This document shows, piece by piece, positions 61,775 through 64,000 of a stretch of 64,000 bases of DNA; within the stretch, counting starts at the first letter, position 1; each line of letters starts with the position of its first letter. The stretch lies in NCBI GenBank assembly GCA_023132895.1, contig JAGLXL010000006.1:1-64000 (forward strand). Reading direction: 5' to 3'. Position numbers and translations under genes: made by a program. The notes beneath the pieces are model-generated. The model was not told the origin of the DNA. It made no database searches and saw nothing but the letters and a program-made list of their open reading frames with translations. The stretch comes from Nanobdellota archaeon. GTDB lineage: Archaea > Nanobdellota > Nanobdellia > Woesearchaeales > JAGLXL01.

Positions 61775-62371
61775 ATGGGTTTATTTGATCGGTTAAGAAA
61801 AAAAACAAAATATTCAGCAAATGAGTTGGCTCAACAACATTTGCAAATAATTAAAGAAGAATTAAGAGAGAAGGGATTAGATTCTCAATTAGCTGAATAT
61901 GAAAATCCACCTAAGTTTTCTGATTCAAAATACCAACACATTGGGGAAGTTGTTTATCATCGTTTTAAAATGGATGAAGAGGATAATGTCTTATTTCATG
62001 ACCTTGATATTTTTCTTGACCATTTTCATGGGGTTTTTGAAGATTTGAAAAATACTTTTCCAGAACCAGATAAATTTTCTAAACTTTCTTTTCTTTCTTA
62101 CCTGACTTGGAACTATATTGTTCAAAAAAGAATTAAGGCTGAGGATGACTCTAAGAATACAGTAACAATCAGGACGGTTAAGTGCAGGGTAGTTCCTAAA
62201 ATAAGATTAAATATTTATGAAATGACTTTAGAAGATTTAGAAGCTTTGGAAGATAGTTTTAGGCAAAATGGTTTTCACAATGTGAGATTATCTGGAAAAG
62301 AAAAAAGAGCTTGTCTGAAAAAGAATGTGGGACAACTTATTGGGTCTTATGCCAGAAAAATCATTCAATAA
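61775..62371 (+). CDS. Orphan protein in the repair locus
   Basis: 198 residues, soluble, with an excellent ribosome binding site (GGAGGAGATC). It has a charged N-terminal helix (GLFDRLRKKTKYSANELAQQ) and a long central acidic and aromatic part (FHDLDIFLDHFHGVFEDLKN). I recognise no family. It overlaps the convergent paralogue at 62361 by 11 bases. Its place between mre11 and the HerA-like gene, though on the other strand, suggests but does not prove a DNA-repair role. Confidence 0.68.
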   Translation: MGLFDRLRKKTKYSANELAQQHLQIIKEELREKGLDSQLAEYENPPKFSDSKYQHIGEVVYHRFKMDEEDNVLFHDLDIFLDHFHGVFEDLKNTFPEPDKFSKLSFLSYLTWNYIVQKRIKAEDDSKNTVTIRTVKCRVVPKIRLNIYEMTLEDLEALEDSFRQNGFHNVRLSGKEKRACLKKNVGQLIGSYARKIIQ

Positions 62372-62753
62372 GTGCTGCTTCTCCTTGGATTATTTCAAAA
62401 GGTCTGAGATAAGGCATTTGATTGTATTGAGCACCGAAAACAGAAGGTAATTTGCCAGACTTGAGTTTAACATGATATTTCTTTAGTTTTAATAGCTTGT
62501 TCCTAATTTTTTGATATTTTCTTCTTGTCCACCAACTAATGCCCTGGCTTTTCATAATTTTTATTTTTGCTTCGAGTTTAGGGATGATTATATTTTTTAA
62601 AGTAAGTTCGATGCGGCCAGAAACGTGATTTAGTGTAGTGGGGTCTAATAAAAAATCAATTGGCCTAGTTTTATCTTTGGAAAATCCTTTAAGCGACGGT
62701 TTAATCTCGTCGATTAAATCTTCAATAACTTTTACAGCAATGTTAACTACCAT
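62361..62753 (-). CDS. Orphan protein, paralogue of the next gene (second copy)
   Basis: 130 residues, basic and helical. It shares its C-terminal half with the 171-residue neighbour: LLKLKKYHVKLKSGKLPSVF then YLRPFEII here, against LEKLKKYHTYLN and YLKPFITL there. The family is unknown to me. Two bases separate it from that gene, so they are co-transcribed downstream of the HerA-like gene. Confidence 0.68.
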   Translation of the reverse strand: MVVNIAVKVIEDLIDEIKPSLKGFSKDKTRPIDFLLDPTTLNHVSGRIELTLKNIIIPKLEAKIKIMKSQGISWWTRRKYQKIRNKLLKLKKYHVKLKSGKLPSVFGAQYNQMPYLRPFEIIQGEAALIE

Positions 62754-62755
62754 TT

Positions 62756-63271
62756 TTATAGGATATCTTTAAATGATGTTTTGAGAGTGATGAAGGGTTT
62801 TAAATAAGTTCTTCGATTGAATGAACTGAATCGAGGGAGTTTTTGTTGAGTATTTAGATAAGTGTGATATTTTTTTAATTTCTCTAATCTAGTTTTAAGT
62901 TGGTTGTGTCTTTTAAGTTTTGCTTGATCTCTAGCAATTAGGGTATTTTGAGTTCTGATATTAAGTCTAGCTTTTGGTCTTCCTACTTTCTCAACATGTT
63001 CTTTGGTTTTGAATCTGGCTAAATTATTTTGTCCTTTTCTTATTTCTTCATCTAATTTATCTATTTTAGTTTTAATTTGCTTAATTGCTTGGCCAACAGC
63101 TGGAATGATGAATAAAGAAATCTTTTTCAGAATTTCTGGATCGGTAACCTGATTTGGTTTGAGGGATTTGGGAAAACCTACCATGGCTGTTCCGGATACT
63201 TGGGCAATTAATTTATTTAGAATTGATCTAACTTTTATTACTTTTACTTCTGGTTTTGTTTCTGTTGGCAT
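62756..63271 (-). CDS. Orphan protein, paralogue of the previous gene (first copy)
   Basis: 171 residues from the ATG at 63271 (the TTG at 63277 is less likely). A basic helical middle (about 80-140) precedes the shared end LEKLKKYHTYLN, KLPRFSSF and YLKPF. The N-terminal half has a hydrophobic patch (ILKKISLFIIPAVGQAIKQI). Follows the HerA-like gene by about 35 bases. Unknown function, possibly an accessory to that ATPase. Confidence 0.68.
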   Translation of the reverse strand: MPTETKPEVKVIKVRSILNKLIAQVSGTAMVGFPKSLKPNQVTDPEILKKISLFIIPAVGQAIKQIKTKIDKLDEEIRKGQNNLARFKTKEHVEKVGRPKARLNIRTQNTLIARDQAKLKRHNQLKTRLEKLKKYHTYLNTQQKLPRFSSFNRRTYLKPFITLKTSFKDIL

Positions 63272-63306
63272 AATCAAAAATAAACAAACTTTCTTAATAA
63301 AAGTTT

Positions 63307-64000
63307 CTATAAATTAACTCCACTAAAGTCTTGTTTGAATTCTTTTTTTTCTAATTCAATCCAATCTTTGAATAAAGGGATTTTGACGGGGATAGCGAAT
63401 CTGGAAAAAGTTGAGGTGACAATGGCTTCTCCTTTGTCTAATGAGGCTATATTTCTGGTGTCAGTGCTGAGGTCTTGGGAGGCAGATTCGATGATGGCCT
63501 GGCGTTCTGGTCCCATTTCCATGCCAAGGATTATTTTAGTGTTCATGTTGGCTAAGATCTGTCTAGGAATCATAGAGGGGAGTTGGGTAATGGCAACCAA
63601 GCCGATTTTGAATTTTCTGCCTTCTCGGGCAATTCTAGAGAAAATATTTGAGCCTTTTTCCAAAACTTCTTTGCCAAGGACTCTGGGTGCTTCTTCGAGA
63701 ACGACTGAGATGACTGGCTTTTGTTCTAAGGTGCCTTGAGTTTTGTAGTTTTGGTATTTTTTGAAAATTTCAGTAGTAATGATAGAGCCAATGAGAATTT
63801 CTAATGAGCCTGAAAAACTAGAAGTGTCAACAATGACTATTTTTCTTTGTTCTAGCTCGTTACAGATGTCGGGGATGGTGTTGATGCCAGCGTTATGGTC
63901 GAAGACACCTCTGCAGAAAATTTGCCCTTGGGTCATCTGGATATTGAGGATACCCATAAGAACTCTTTTGACAACAGCGACTGTCCCTTCCATGAAATTA
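63307..64000 (-). CDS. herA: HerA-like ATPase/helicase (5' part cut by the window)
   Basis: The C-terminal 231 or more codons of a HerA/FtsK-type ATPase; the frame is open to the window edge at 64000, so the true start and Walker A lie outside. Seen here are the Walker B-like [13 protein letters not shown] and the RecA-fold motifs [19 protein letters not shown]. Then come [18 protein letters not shown] and the end region [13 protein letters not shown]. HerA works with NurA and Mre11-Rad50 in end resection. mre11 is 2 kb away on the same strand. Confidence 0.85.
   Translation of the reverse strand, partial: NFMEGTVAVVKRVLMGILNIQMTQGQIFCRGVFDHNAGINTIPDICNELEQRKIVIVDTSSFSGSLEILIGSIITTEIFKKYQNYKTQGTLEQKPVISVVLEEAPRVLGKEVLEKGSNIFSRIAREGRKFKIGLVAITQLPSMIPRQILANMNTKIILGMEMGPERQAIIESASQDLSTDTRNIASLDKGEAIVTSTFSRFAIPVKIPLFKDWIELEKKEFKQDFSGVNL

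Overview
The window is AT-rich DNA from an archaeon, most likely a DPANN lineage of the Woesearchaeota/Pacearchaeota type (inference; no 16S gene is present). Archaeal signs are a replication factor C large subunit, Mre11 and a HerA-like ATPase, a FlaI/VirB11-like ATPase with a TadC/FlaJ-like partner, translin, COG1361-type surface proteins, TATA-like boxes 25-30 bases upstream of many (apparently leaderless) start codons, and a tRNA-Phe split by introns. It is mixed with bacterial-looking genes: a GAD-less AspRS and a QueH-Tgt-QueA queuosine set. Genes are tightly packed, with frequent ATGA overlaps, and no gap exceeds about 250 bases.

Layout. 1-3.3 kb: two tandem MacB-like permeases and a COG1361 surface protein. 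3.4-6.8 kb: SDR oxidoreductase, an orphan, a SufS-like desulfurase, an MBL hydrolase and a membrane protein. 7-9.8 kb: a tandem-HTH Lrp-type regulator divergent from a radical SAM/SPASM protein, then a ThiI-like PP-loop protein. 10-15.2 kb: cysS, isochorismatase-like hydrolase, a small membrane protein, a DUF5679-like zinc ribbon, valS. 15.3-24.7 kb: an exported island with a subtilase/beta-helix giant, a membrane-anchored surface protein, a gingipain-like (C25) protease and a pilin-like protein. 24.8-26.9 kb: an accessory patch with a LAGLIDADG-like orphan and a coupled helical/PIN-like pair. 27-29.7 kb: rfcL and glyS.

29.8-48.4 kb is the most distinctive block. Two near-identical AbrB-like mini-genes each overlap the start of a large surface protein. 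They are followed by further surface proteins, a secretion ATPase, a TadC-like membrane platform, two coiled-coil cytosolic proteins and three tandem paralogous membrane proteins. Several proteins here, and one in the 20-kb island, share a short cytosolic motif (GY-x3-QI-x2-AL-x3-GW). I read the block as a surface filament or secretion machine with its clients. A family of structured intergenic repeats (elements B, C, D; a mini copy A lies at 3.3 kb) and the intron-bearing tRNA-Phe sit inside it.

48.6-64 kb: translin, HD and MBL proteins, a lipoprotein, asnS, a divergent winged-helix locus with tiny partner genes, a PP2C phosphatase, the operon HD-queH-tgt-queA, divergent aspS, an MscS channel, a HAD phosphatase, a mini zinc ribbon, mre11, an orphan, two paralogous orphans and the 3' part of a HerA-like ATPase gene.
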